This document shows positions 54,879-64,000 of a stretch of 64,000 nucleotides of DNA, piece after piece. The translations under genes were made by a program, and so were the position numbers. Source of the stretch: Rapana venosa (taxonomy: Eukaryota; Mollusca; Gastropoda; Neogastropoda; Muricidae); NCBI GenBank assembly GCA_028751875.1, contig CM054135.1, positions 56,451,594-56,515,593 on the forward strand. The letters are read 5' to 3'. Numbering within the stretch: the stretch's first letter is position 1; every line of letters starts with the position of its first letter. The notes beneath the pieces were generated by a model, which saw nothing but the letters and a program-made list of their open reading frames with translations, ran no database searches and was not told the DNA's origin.

Positions 54879-57800
54879 GCACACACACACACTCGCACAC
54901 ACACCGACACGTACACAACCACACTGACTGACCATTGATGATGAACGTGTTGGCGAAGTAGAGGCAGCGGATCATGGAAGCCAAGGAGTCTTCAGCGCTG
55001 CGGGCCTCCACCATCCGCTCCACAGGCCGCGCTTCACTGGCAGCTGCTGCACTGGCTGCTGTGGACACTGCCGCCGCCACTGCCCCCTCTCCTCCACCCT
55101 GATCTGTGTGCTTCGAGTCTCTGCACACACATCGTGAATGAATGAATGAATGAATCCATCAATCAGTGCTTTGTTGGGTTTTTTGGTTTCTTTCCTAGGC
55201 CAGAGCTTGGAGGTTCTCCAATGGTGAGATTTTACCGTGTGGGACAGTTTTTCCAGCATCAAAGTGTCCACGTTCCGACTTGAGGGAAATCAATGTATGA
55301 TTAGGTATTTCTAGAACACCACTGTACCCTTTAGCTTTCATAGCAAGACACACAGAGTTCAATTTTTCACCAGTATATAACAGTATTTATTTGTAACAAG
55401 CCAGGGCAAGTATTACTTGTCTACACAACAGAACTCACAGACAATTATGATCTTTGTGTAAAAATCATCTATCACAATCTCTAACATTTATCATACAACT
55501 CCATTTACATCTCAACCTTTAAGTACGAAATGTCAGTGAATTATTATGCCAAAAATCTATAAAAAAACAACAACAAAGGCTAACAGATTTTCATAACATT
55601 TTGAACATACATTTCATTTACCAACAAAGATAATGATGAAACCTTTCCTTATTCATTAAACCATTGCATACTTACTGTAAATGTTCTTGAAATTATTTCC
55701 TGGCTAAACCCTCTACCCCACCCCCTTTCCAGCCCAGTTTACTTTCAACACTTTTGCCTGTTGCCATAGTGGAAACTTACTTGTCTTTCGAAGGGTCTGG
55801 TCTGCGTCTCTGGGATCGACCTTTACGCAGACGTCTGAAGGATTCTCTGAGGGACTTCTTCAGGGATTTGCGCCGAGACATGGCCGTGTCAGAGGTACCA
55901 GACATATCTATAAACACATACGCATACATGCACACAAACGCACGCACACATGAAGATACGCATGCACACGCACACGCACACACACACACAGCTTAGGTGT
56001 TGTATCAGAGTTAAAACTAGGCTGTAAATAACATGAACATCTACAGTCAATATCCAAAAAAGTCCAAAATTAGTTTGGTTAGTGCTCTTAATGCTGGAAT
56101 GCAATGGCAGCCATGTTCCATTTTGATAATACTAAGCAGCCTGTACACTCATTTTTCTGAGATCTTGAAATGCACATTAGACCTTGCAATGTGTTTAGTA
56201 TTCAAAAGTTGCTGTACATACTGATCAGAAAGCTATGAACATCCCCACTCTTTACCCATCAGAGGCTGTTAAGATTTTTATTTTTTTAATTTAATTATTT
56301 TATATCAAGGATAATGGAATAAGCACTATGTGCATCATTTTTCCTTCAAATGGAAATTATCTTATGTGCTTTCTCTCTCACTACCATATGTTTTCTAATT
56401 TTGAAAAAAATGTACCTTCAAAATCTACAGCATTTGTTCATATTGGAATAACCATCTTTATCAATCATTACAGCATGTACAAGCGCCTCAGTCATGTCAA
56501 AAAGGGATAACTTATCCTTCTATCTCTACAGCTGACATTAAGAAAAGATGGCAAAGACTGAAGAAAGACTGAAGACACAGCAAAGGAACTAAATACTGAC
56601 CTCCAACATTCAGTGTGCACTTGTATGTGACCTGCTTTTTCTGGGCATAGTCGAACAGCCCAAAGCCATGGGCTGTGCCTGCTGCCACTCTGCAAAAGCA
56701 AACAACCCTTCATCAATCCAAACTAAAACAACAACTATTATAACTGTTCTTCCCCACAAAGTTTTCTTTGTTAAAGTGATTTCTCCTTGCCATGAGTAAA
56801 AACTAATTCAAATATAATAAATTGCAATATACCTGGCATTTAAAAAATTTGATGAATTCAAATACTAACTAAACTCAGTCCAGGACACTAAGCCCGATAT
56901 CTTCAGTCTAATATGAAACAACAAACATCATCTTAGGAATTTCTATCAATACAGTGAGGAATAAATATATACATATCTTACAGTGAATCGAAGAAGCAAC
57001 CATAAAACAACAAAAAAGAGATCAATATATTTCAGAAAGACAAAAACAAAAACAAAAAACCCCCACAGTAGTGTCATTTTTCAGATGATCAATATTTAGT
57101 GATGCTTTGCCATTACTTCCTATGACCTTTTCTATCTTATGACAGCAACTTACAAGGCAAAGCTGTGTCATACTAAAATATCAGACAGTGCCAACAGCAG
57201 GCTAAGTTACATCACTTACAGCTGCCACTCACAGCATTACTACTTTATCAGACAGTGCAGACAGCAGGCATAGTTACATCACTCACAGCTGCCACTCACA
57301 GCATTACTACTTTATCAAGCAGTGCAAACAGAAGGCATAGTTACACCACTTACAGCTGCCACTCACAGCATTACTACTTTATCAAGCAGTGCAAACAGCA
57401 GGCATAGTTACATCACTTACAGCTGCCACTCACAGCATTACTATATCAGACAGTGCAGACAGCAGGCATAGTTACACCACTTACAGCTGCCACTCACAGC
57501 ATTACTACTTTATCAGACAGCAGGCATAGTTACATCACTTACAGCTGCCACTCACAGCATTACTACTTTATCAGACAGCAGGCATAGTTACATCTCTTAC
57601 AGCTGCCACTCACAGCATTACTATATCAGACAGTGCAGACAGCAGGCATAGTTACACCACTTACAGCTGCCACTCACAGCATTACTACTTTATCAGACAG
57701 CAGGCATAGTTACACCACTTACAGCTGCCACTCACAGCATTACTACTTTATCAAGCAGTGCCAACAGCAGACATAGTTACATCACTTACAGCTCCCACTC

Positions 57801-60663
57801 ACAGCATTACTACTATATCAGTGCCAACAGCAGACATAGTTACATCACTTACAGCTGCCACTCACAGCATTACTACTATATCAGGCAGTGCAGACATAGT
57901 TACATCACTTACAGCTGCCACTCACAGCATTACTACTATATCAGGCAGTGCAGACATAGTTACATCACTTACAGCTGCCACTCACAGCATTACTACTTTA
58001 TCAAGCAGTGCCAACAGCAGACATAGTTACATCACTTACAGCTGCCACTCACAGCATTACTACTATATCAGGCAGTGCAGACAGAGTTACATCACTCACA
58101 GCTGCCACTCACAGCATTACTACTATATCAGGCAGTGCAGACATAGTTACATCACTTACAGCTCCCACTCACAGCATTACTACTATATCAGTGCCAACAG
58201 CAGACATAGTTACATCACTTACAGCTGCCACTCACAGCATTAGTACTATATCAGGCAGTGCAGACAGAGTTACATCACTCACAGCTGCCACTCACAGCAT
58301 TACTACTATATCAGACAGTGCAGACATAGCTACATCACTCACAGCATTACTACTATATCAGACAGTGCAGACATAGCTACATCACTCACAGCATTACTAC
58401 TCTATCAGGCAGTACAGACAGAGTTACATCACTCACAGCATTACTACTCTATCAGACAGTACAGACATAGTCACATCACTCACAGCATTACTACTATATC
58501 AGACAGTGCAGACATAGTCACATCACTCACAGCATTACTACTATATCAGACAGTGCAGACATAGCTACATCACTCACAGCATTACTACTATATCAGACAG
58601 TGCAGACATAGTCACATCACTCACAGCATTACTACTATATCAGACAGTGCAGACATATTCACATCACTCACAGCATTACTACTATATCAGATAGTGCAGA
58701 CATAGTCACATCACTCACAGCATTACTACTCTATCAGACAGTACAGACATAGTCACATCACTCACAGCATTACTACTCTATCAGACAGTACAGACATAGT
58801 CACATCACTCACAGCTGCCACTCGGAGTGCAGAGCCAGAGCAGTGCAGGCGGCAGGGGGGTACAGCTGCAGAATACAGGTGGGCTGGTAACCTGCAGCAA
58901 ACCGCGTGTCCCCCACTGTGGGGGGCAGCGCCTCGTGGCCCTTCCACACAAAGCTGTCGCGGTCACTGACGATGTTGATGGTGAAGACCTGCAGCTCTTG
59001 TGTGCGTGGTTCCCGCTCCATCTGCAGGACCAGGACCTGCCCTGCTGTGCCGGCCACGACGAGCGTCTCGCTCAGAGCGCACAGCCAGGTCTTCTGGATG
59101 GCTAGTCGGGGGTCGTCACTGTACGGGTCAAAGGTTCCCACCTGTTCCATCGCAGACGACAAAATTGGTGATGTCCTCTGGCATGAATTAATCATCGGTG
59201 AATAAGAGACAACTTGGTAAAGATCACCTGTTTCTGACTCTTCAATTACAATCATGTCATAGATCAAGCATCCGAAAAACTTCCACATTATTTACACATT
59301 TTAAAAAAAATATATATTTTCTGTCATTTTTTCTCAAAAATGTTTTTCACTCATACCAAATATTTTACACGTAATGACTGTAGGACAATGACTCCATACA
59401 TTATAATCCCTGCATTCCCTTCAATAACATTTTTTAAAGGATGAAATGGCTCGAGATTTATGTACGTTTCTTCTTTTGATCAACAAAATCAAGAGCACAC
59501 ACGTATGCCATTTCCATACTAATCTGCAGCCTATGACCCCTTCTTTTCTGTCCACAGATATCCTGTCAAAACTATAACAGAATAGGAGTGTGTGAAACAA
59601 AATTTCAACAAATAAATTGTTCAAGAAGATAAGTATGATTGGTATCAGGAAAGTTAGTGGCAGGAACATTGCAACTGACTGACCTTCCTGAAGGGGGGCC
59701 ACTCTTCCTCCTCATCATTGGACTGGTCAGCAGTGTGGTCAGGAATGCCAAAAATGGGGGAGGTGGCCACACGGTACAGTAATGACAGACTGGTGCCGGA
59801 GGCATCCCAGAATCGAACTGTGCCATCTTCGTGCCTGCAATGACAACACCCACAGAATCATTCACAGGGTCATAACAGGGTTTTTTTCAAAAAGGATTAA
59901 AAAAAAAAAAGAAATAAAATTCACTGGGTCATGTGTGCCACAAAGATGATGCCACACACAAACACACATACACACACACGCACACACACACGCACACACA
60001 CACCTGGGTGCTCATGTTAGTGACCTTGGTATGCATTATGACTAACCACATTCACTTTTTCATTATTTTTATGAAATGAGGACAATACTTTTTCATTATA
60101 TATGAAATGAGAACAATCTTGTTTCTATGTTCTAATATGGTATTTGGTAATCTTGGTGTATTACACTGTTCTAGAAAGTAAGGGACCTATGGTTCGAATC
60201 CTGCCTTAAAACAGACTCTTCACCCAATCAACAACAGGCAATTTAATATTTATTTATACCTACCACCAGTATATGGTTGTCCAGGCATTATTGTGATGGC
60301 AGTTTTAATTACAACATATGTCTACAAAATTCCATATCTTAATCTCTGCAGCAAGAGCCCTTACAATCCTTCACATGAATAAAAAGTATTATTGTCAATA
60401 CAATTGACCAGGACAAAAAAAAAAAGAACTGTTTGACAGCAGTACCCTGTGATCAGCAGATCGTTGGATGTGGGTTCTTTGGACAAGTTCTTTCCTCCTG
60501 TGATAGGCCACTCCTGCAACGAACCAACATTCAGTAAATAAGTATTCATACAATCACACAACACTTACTGTAAGAAGACTTAACATAATCAGATCTTCCC
60601 TGTAATATGACAATACTTTCAAGCATATCTTTTTCTAAGGCAGCATTTCATTTGACTCACCAA

Positions 60664-60699
<36 letters not shown>

Positions 60700-63047
60700 C
60701 ACACACACACAAAAGCACACACACCCACACAAACACACACACCCTCCTTCCCTACACCTCACCCCACCCACAAACACTCACACCACACCCACACACATGC
60801 ATACTTACACACACACTCCTCCCCTCCACTTATCTCCCCCACCCCACACACACTCTCCACCTACCCCCCCCCCCCCCCCCCCCCCACACACACCCACCCA
60901 CCCACCCACATCAGGTGGTCAAAAAACCTCGAACAGTCTTAGGTTCAATTCCACCCCAACACACACACACTCACTCTCTCTCTCTCTCTCTCTCATACAT
61001 CCCCAAGGGCGGGGACTAGATGTTAAAAAAAAGCATATTGGTGCTTATTCATTATCCTCGAAATAAAAGAATTCGTCATTGTCAGTCACACACCCTCCCC
61101 CCACCCACCCCTACACCCCCCCCCACCAAACCGACCCGTCTGGAGAAGCTCTGGGTCTGGGCATCCCCGGCGTCGACCAGCTTCTGCCAGAGCTGCTGGG
61201 GGACGTTGAGGACGTGCTGGGTGCAGGTGATGGCGGAGGAGTGGATGCTGTGCAGGTAGGGCAGGCGGAAGGTGGGCCAGCCCTTGGTGGACAGGTCGAT
61301 CAGCACCACCTCCTCCTCCACCAGGGCCAGCAGGCAGTGAGGCTCGTCCTTGTCTGCACACACAGTCACAGTCACACAGAAAACCGCATACACACGGGGA
61401 CTGGATGTAAAAAAGCACATAAGTGCTTATTCCATTATCCTCGATATAAAAGAATTTTAAAAAACAAAAAAACCAGACACATATACAGACACATATACAG
61501 AGTCATGGTGGTTGTAGATAATATATGTATATTGTAACAATGTCAGTTTTCAGTATGTGGTGTGGTAGTAGTGTAGTGTGGTGTGGTGTGGTGTGGTGTG
61601 GTGTGGTGCGGTGCGGTGTGGTGTGATGTGGTGTGGTGCGGTGCGGTGCGGTGGTGGTGTGGTGTGGTGTGTGTGGTTAGTGTAGTGTAGTGTGTGTGTA
61701 TGTGTAAGTGTGTGTGTTGGGGGGGAAAGGGGGAAGGGGGGGGGGGGGGGGTGTAGTGTGTGAGTAGGTGTGGGCGTGTGTGGGTGTGGGTGTGAGAGAG
61801 ACACACACACAAAGAGAGAGACACAGTGAGGGACAGAGAGAGAGAGGGAGAGAGAGAGTGAGTGAGTGAGTGAGTGAGTGAGTGTGGTGGGGTGTGTGTG
61901 TGTGTGCGCGCGCGAGTGAGTGAGTGAGTGAGTGAGTGAGTGAGTGAGTGTGTGTGTGTGTGTGTGCGCGTGCGCGTTCTTCTTCACTGCATGCATATCA
62001 CGTGGAGGTGCTCACATGTATATATTGAAATAAAAAGAACAAAACTGAAAAGCAATGGCAGAGTGGTCATACCTTCATGTTCTCAACAAAACCACACACA
62101 AAAAAACCTGTATGCACCACACATTACTGCTTCCTAATTATCTTCTTCCCCTAAAATCTACAACAGGTTATTTTTTCCTCATTGGTAAAAAAATTTCAAT
62201 TCCACGTGTGCCCACCCTGTACCTACCTGCCCGAGAATCCGGAGTGTCTGTGTCATCAGCTTGGGTCAGGAGGATGAAGTCGACAACACGAGAGGTGAAG
62301 TCGAAGACCACGTGGGGTTCCTCCCCTTGCATGACTGTGATGGTGTGACGATCCCCGTAACTGGCCCGTGGCATCCCTCCAGAGAACACCATAAAGTGGT
62401 CCCTGTTGTCCACATACCCTACATTATTGTGGCTGCTGTCATGAAGGCATCCATCACATGTCAGTTCCATATTCGCCTGTTCACCTAGTACTGTGTTGAC
62501 CGCAACACATTTCAATTCTTAACTTCGCTTGTTCATCCATGTACGGTTGAATGTTCCACTTTTATCTTCAAAAGAAGCATCATGCCTAACTCTTGCGAAA
62601 CGCAGTCATAAACCTTATTCTATCTTTGCACATATCAAGCTTGGTCTTCAACATACTCCTCATTAACTATTCATGCCTTATGCTCTATTATGTATAAATC
62701 AAACTACCGTTTGGCTTGCCTGTCCGTGGGCAGGTCTGTGTATAACACGGCCAACACCCTTCCTCCTGCCACTGTCATTTTTACGTAATCATGAGGTAGA
62801 AAGAAATGAGGGCACTTACACTTTTGCACTTTTCCACAGCAGTTTGTTGATAGCCTTGCATGGAAATGGGCCTGTAATGAGAAGAAAGATCAAAGTTTAA
62901 AAAATAATGAAAGACCAAGACTCTGTTCATTAGTTTATGTTATAATTTCACAACAAATTGCAGACTCATAAGTAGAACGTATAAATGTACATGTGTGTGC
63001 AAATGTACATGTGTGTGTGTGCGTGTGTGTGTGTGTGCGTGTGTGTG

Positions 63048-63121
<74 letters not shown>

Positions 63122-63719
63122 GTGTGTGTGTGTATTTGTGTGTGTGTGTATGTAAGAATGCAAGCAAAACAAATCAGTGCTCCAGATTATATGTGGTCTG
63201 CATATATTTTCAAACATTAAAAAGATCAAAGCTGTACAGTTTTCAAAGCTATGGAGCCCGAGGAAACTTTTTTTTCTTGATAATTTCACAAAACTTTCCA
63301 TTATTGTTGACAGACCCTCACAAATATGAAAAGGAGATCCTTGGAACCCTTATATTTCTTATCACAAGGAAAACTTTCATAACCAATGAAAAAAATAGCC
63401 AAAAATGTCAAGATAACCCATCAAATAACAGACATCCCTGAAGTCAGAATGCGGCTACCTTAATGGTGAGCAAAAACCATCATATACACAAAATCTCACC
63501 AATGGTGAAGCTTGAAGCTCTGGACGAGGAACCAAAACAAACACAAAAATGTATTTTTGTTAATAACAGACATGCTCATACTGCCAACTGACCGTAAGGT
63601 GTTTCTGGGGACTCTTTGGGTTCTGAGGAGTCGTTGACATCCCAGGTGATGTAGCTGCCATCTGCGTGAGCGCTGAAAAACTCTTCCCCATTCCGGTTCC
63701 ATGTCAGTGACTCTAGTTG
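46209..63719 (-). CDS. LLGL1: Lethal giant larvae (LLGL) orthologue, 17 coding segments, 5' end off window
   Basis: Cortical WD40 polarity protein of the Scribble module and aPKC substrate. Coding segments in transcript order: 63593-63719, 62820-62871, 62227-62402, 61136-61353, 60446-60513, 59684-59834, 58813-59141, 56601-56689, 55781-55907, 54933-55120, 54203-54486, 53267-53372, 52056-52176, 51458-51697, 49313-49456, 46842-46942, 46209-46213. Phases join throughout to 841 residues plus TAA. Human LLGL1 from the matching QQLESL to its end is about 820 residues. Diagnostic matches include [56 protein letters not shown] and [13 protein letters not shown]. Family placement is firm. The symbol follows the vertebrate name; invertebrates usually have one gene, l(2)gl, so LLGL1 versus LLGL2 has no meaning here. 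Less certain joints are the acceptor at 62402, the GTCGGT donor after 61136 and the last exon. Confidence 0.95.
47126..48272 (-). mobile_element. Decayed mariner transposon in the LLGL intron between segments 15 and 16
   Basis: The ends TAAGGGGTGTTCGAAAATT (from 47126) and, on the other strand, TAAGGGATGTTCTAGAATT (from 48272 downward) form imperfect terminal inverted repeats of about 23-25 bp. Both are flanked by TA (47124-47125 and 48273-48274), the usual Tc1/mariner duplication. The length of about 1.15 kb is a little under a full mariner (about 1.3 kb). The transposase remnant is described separately. It is inserted in the same orientation as the host gene. Confidence 0.82.
47850..48083 (-). 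pseudogene. Mariner transposase N-terminal remnant
   Basis: The ORF starts [20 protein letters not shown] about 190 bp inside the right-hand end of the element. This matches the usual mariner transposase start (RxLRVMIxYDFKxGL), and the following ATV and [11 protein letters not shown] parts match the helix-turn-helix region of that family. The frame then breaks, and downstream sequence shows no intact catalytic DD34D core. The gene is dead. Confidence 0.78.
49545..50420. repeat. Highly diverged tandem array in the LLGL intron between segments 14 and 15
   Basis: A motif of the type AAGCAAAATACTGACCATTC plus TCTGGGCAGAAA, followed by AGAAAAATAA-like sequence, recurs roughly every 60-70 bp (for example near 49590, 49690, 49750, 49810, 49945, 50060 and 50395). 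The last clear pair (CACTGGTTATCTTCAAAGC at about 50299 and 50350) is almost identical. A-richness alone does not explain the shared order of blocks. Confidence 0.6.
51266..51376. repeat. Short tandem repeat, five copies of 21-24 bp
   Basis: The unit ATCCTGAAATACAAGACAAA is repeated five times with small changes in A-run length, in the LLGL intron before segment 14. Confidence 0.92.
52205..52548. repeat. 34-bp tandem repeat, about ten copies, in an LLGL intron
   Basis: The core CATCTTACTGCTGAAAATTC plus CCATTGTTTGGCGT recurs about ten times. The inner copies are nearly identical and the left-hand ones vary in a T-rich spacer. It lies just upstream (on the minus strand) of segment 13. Confidence 0.92.
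53597..53775 (-). repeat. tRNA-derived SINE-like element, minus strand
   Basis: The minus strand has an A-box-like GGCAGGATGGTGTAGATGTT, then GGACGTTCTGGGTTTGATTC (B box GGTTTGATTCC) and CAGCCCTGGTACAGCC. It differs from families 1 and 2. It lies in the LLGL intron between segments 11 and 12. Confidence 0.6.
54850..54905. repeat. (CA)n microsatellite in LLGL intron
   Basis: CA repeats with CTCGCACA and CGCACA interruptions, ending about 25 bp from the donor end of segment 10. Confidence 0.85.
55180..55300 (-). repeat. SINE family 2 fragment in an LLGL intron
   Basis: Contains CCAGAGCTTGGAGGTTCTCC, AATGGTGAGATTTTACCGTG and CACGTTCCGACTTGAGG, matching the 39025 copy. It lies just upstream of segment 10. 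Confidence 0.7.
55781..56689 (-). other. LLGL segments 8-9: propeller strand and aPKC-phosphorylated loop
   Basis: Segment 8 encodes [20 protein letters not shown]. Segment 9 encodes [20 protein letters not shown], which matches the human [20 protein letters not shown]. In flies and vertebrates the serines of this basic, amphipathic motif are phosphorylated by aPKC, which releases Lgl from the cortex, and the unphosphorylated motif binds phosphoinositides. All three main serines are present, so this control is very probably conserved. Confidence 0.93.
57180..58808 (-). repeat. 28-copy minisatellite carrying copies of an LLGL 5' splice site
   Basis: Two unit types alternate by position. About ten short units (47-50 bp) lie next to segment 7, and about eighteen longer units (about 50-68 bp) lie further into the intron. 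Every unit includes GTAATGCTGTGAGTG on the minus strand. The longer units also include GAGTGGCAGCTGTAAGTGAT, which reproduces the last 11 exon bases plus the donor. The genuine junction reads GAGTGGCAGCT|GTGAGTGATG at 58813. Long plus-strand ORFs across the array are a by-product of unit length. Confidence 0.93.
59142..60445 (-). other. LLGL introns between segments 5-7, little recognised
   Basis: Outside segment 6 (59684-59834) I see only a (CA)n/(CACG)n tract near 59955-60003 and AT-rich sequence. I recognise no mobile element. Confidence 0.5.
60666..60912. repeat. (CT)n followed by C/A-rich simple sequence
   Basis: A (TC)n tract at 60666-60698 is followed by (CA)n with CCCACA variants and a run of about 20 C (60866-60885). 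It lies in the LLGL intron between segments 4 and 5. Confidence 0.85.
61005..61078 (+). repeat. SINE family 1 3' end
   Basis: GGGCGGGGACTAGATGTTAA, AGCATATTGGTGCTTATTCA and CCTCGAAATAAAAGAATTC match the tail of the full-length copies. The 5' part is missing. It lies about 60 bp from the donor side of LLGL segment 4. Confidence 0.75.
61376..61462 (+). repeat. SINE family 1 3' end, second fragment
   Basis: AACCGCATACACACGGGGAC and TGGATGTAAAAAAGCACATA, followed by AGTGCTTATTCCATTATCCT, are nearly identical to the tail of the 40202 copy. It ends close to LLGL segment 4 on its acceptor side, so two fragments of the same SINE tail flank that exon. Confidence 0.8.
61555..61977. repeat. Long compound G/T-rich simple-sequence block
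   Basis: In order: (GTGTG)n pentamer-type repeats, a run of about 20 G, GAGAGA-rich sequence, (GTGA)n and (GT)n with GCGC interruptions. It spans 420 bp of the LLGL intron between segments 3 and 4. Confidence 0.88.
62900..63059 (+). repeat. Left arm of a ~158-bp inverted repeat around LLGL segment 1
   Basis: This arm, starting AAAAATAATGAAAGACCAAG and running into (GT)n, is repeated as its reverse complement at 63768-63925. I found no difference across the unique ~100 bp by eye; the only difference I see is one TA in the microsatellite part. Confidence 0.92.
63060..63160. repeat. (GT)n microsatellite
   Basis: A long GT run with few interruptions continues from the left arm of the inverted repeat. 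Confidence 0.9.
63440..63530 (+). repeat. SINE family 2 fragment, plus orientation
   Basis: AGAATGCGGCTACCTTAATG, AAAATCTCACCAATGGTGAA and GCTTGAAGCTCTGGACGAGG match the end of the 39025 copy in the opposite orientation. It ends about 60 bp from the donor side of segment 1. Confidence 0.7.
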
Positions 63720-63767
63720 CTGCCACATAATACACCATTCAAATCCTTCACTCATGTTTACCTTATA

Positions 63768-63925
63768 CACACATATACACACACACGCACACACACACAC
63801 ACGCACACACACACATGTACATTTGCACACACATGTACATTTATACGTTCTACTTATGAGTCTGCAATTTGTTGTGAAATTATAACATAAACTAATGAAC
63901 AGAGTCTTGGTCTTTCATTATTTTT
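63768..63925 (-). repeat. Right arm of the ~158-bp inverted repeat
   Basis: Reverse complement of 62900-63059. The 708-bp spacer holds the (GT)n tract, the SINE fragment and LLGL segment 1 (63593-63719). Sequence outside both arms does not match. Confidence 0.92.
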
Positions 63926-64000
63926 GAATTCTTATTCTATTTCAGCACCAAAAAAAAGCCAACAACCAAAAAGCCCTGATCATGATCAAATTGTCAAAAT

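Larger units (their letters stand above)
51458..55120 (-). other. LLGL segments 10-14: second beta-propeller
   Basis: Segment 10 begins with an Ala-rich insert ([17 protein letters not shown]) before [20 protein letters not shown], which matches human RSADDSLSGVVRCLYFADTF. Segment 11 has [15 protein letters not shown] and [19 protein letters not shown]. Segments 12-13 have [13 protein letters not shown] and [16 protein letters not shown]. Segment 14 has [20 protein letters not shown] and then a Pro/Ser/Glu-rich stretch. The alanine insert lies in a loop and is not in human LLGL1. Confidence 0.9.
58813..63719 (-). other. LLGL segments 1-7: first beta-propeller and Lgl core
   Basis: About 374 residues from [20 protein letters not shown] to [10 protein letters not shown]. 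They cover the later WD-like blades of propeller 1 and the conserved Lgl domain ([45 protein letters not shown]). This part of Lgl proteins forms the scaffold that also interacts with myosin II and membranes. Segment 7 (58813-59141) is the longest exon and is followed immediately by a minisatellite carrying copies of its splice donor. Confidence 0.92.

Noticed and set aside
57758..58376. Plus-strand ORFs of 161 and 122 codons with repeated [24 protein letters not shown] units
   Set aside because: They lie wholly within the intronic minisatellite, antisense to LLGL. The open frame follows from unit length and lack of stops in the repeat, not from a protein gene.
61550..61996. His/Thr-repeat ORFs of up to 148 codons on the minus strand
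   Set aside because: They are translations of GT-rich simple sequence.
62940..63441. Cys/Val- and His/Thr-rich ORFs
   Set aside because: They come from the (GT)n tract and the inverted repeat arm; both arms give the same [11 protein letters not shown] start because they are copies of each other.

Overview
The window is eukaryotic nuclear DNA from an animal. It carries split genes with GT-AG introns, scattered tRNA-derived SINEs, DNA-transposon relics and many microsatellites. The gene set is bilaterian. The SINE families (a central block around 'CCTTCGGATGAGACTATAAA', and a second family around 'TCACCAATGGTGAGATTTTG') resemble repeats I associate with molluscs, so a gastropod mollusc is my best guess; this is inference, not proof. 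There are no operons, CRISPR arrays or other prokaryotic features.

Layout. (1) 865-1057, minus strand: first coding exon of a HAPSTR1 (C16orf72) orthologue whose remainder lies off the left edge. (2) 1058-1331: a 274-bp divergent promoter interval with an NRF1-like site. (3) 1332-32367, plus strand: a complete USP7 (HAUSP) deubiquitinase gene in 33 coding exons. All phases join into a 1081-residue protein with the TRAF/MATH, catalytic and HUBL regions and the C-terminal activation tail. (4) 32368 to about 41.2 kb: USP7 3' UTR and intergenic DNA with SINEs and a non-LTR retrotransposon 3' end. (5) About 41.28-46.2 kb, minus strand: inferred long 3' UTR of the next gene. (6) 46209-63719, minus strand: 17 coding segments of a lethal giant larvae (LLGL) orthologue, 841 residues, with the N-terminal part (roughly 240 residues by comparison with human LLGL1) off the right edge.

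The introns hold a piggyBac-like element with perfect 12-bp terminal inverted repeats and TTAA duplications (16330-17435), a decayed mariner copy (47126-48272), a tRNA/5S-like composite SINE (about 6564-6755), several minisatellites, and an inverted pair of ~158-bp arms flanking one LLGL exon.

Functional reading. USP7 removes ubiquitin from substrates such as p53/MDM2, UHRF1 and GMPS in vertebrates. HAPSTR1 partners the ubiquitin ligase HUWE1 in stress responses. Their head-to-head placement matches the order I recall on human 16p13, where they are far apart. LLGL is a cortical polarity protein controlled by aPKC. I found no wholly new coding system. The most unusual structure is a 28-copy minisatellite directly after an LLGL exon whose unit contains that exon's own 5' splice site.
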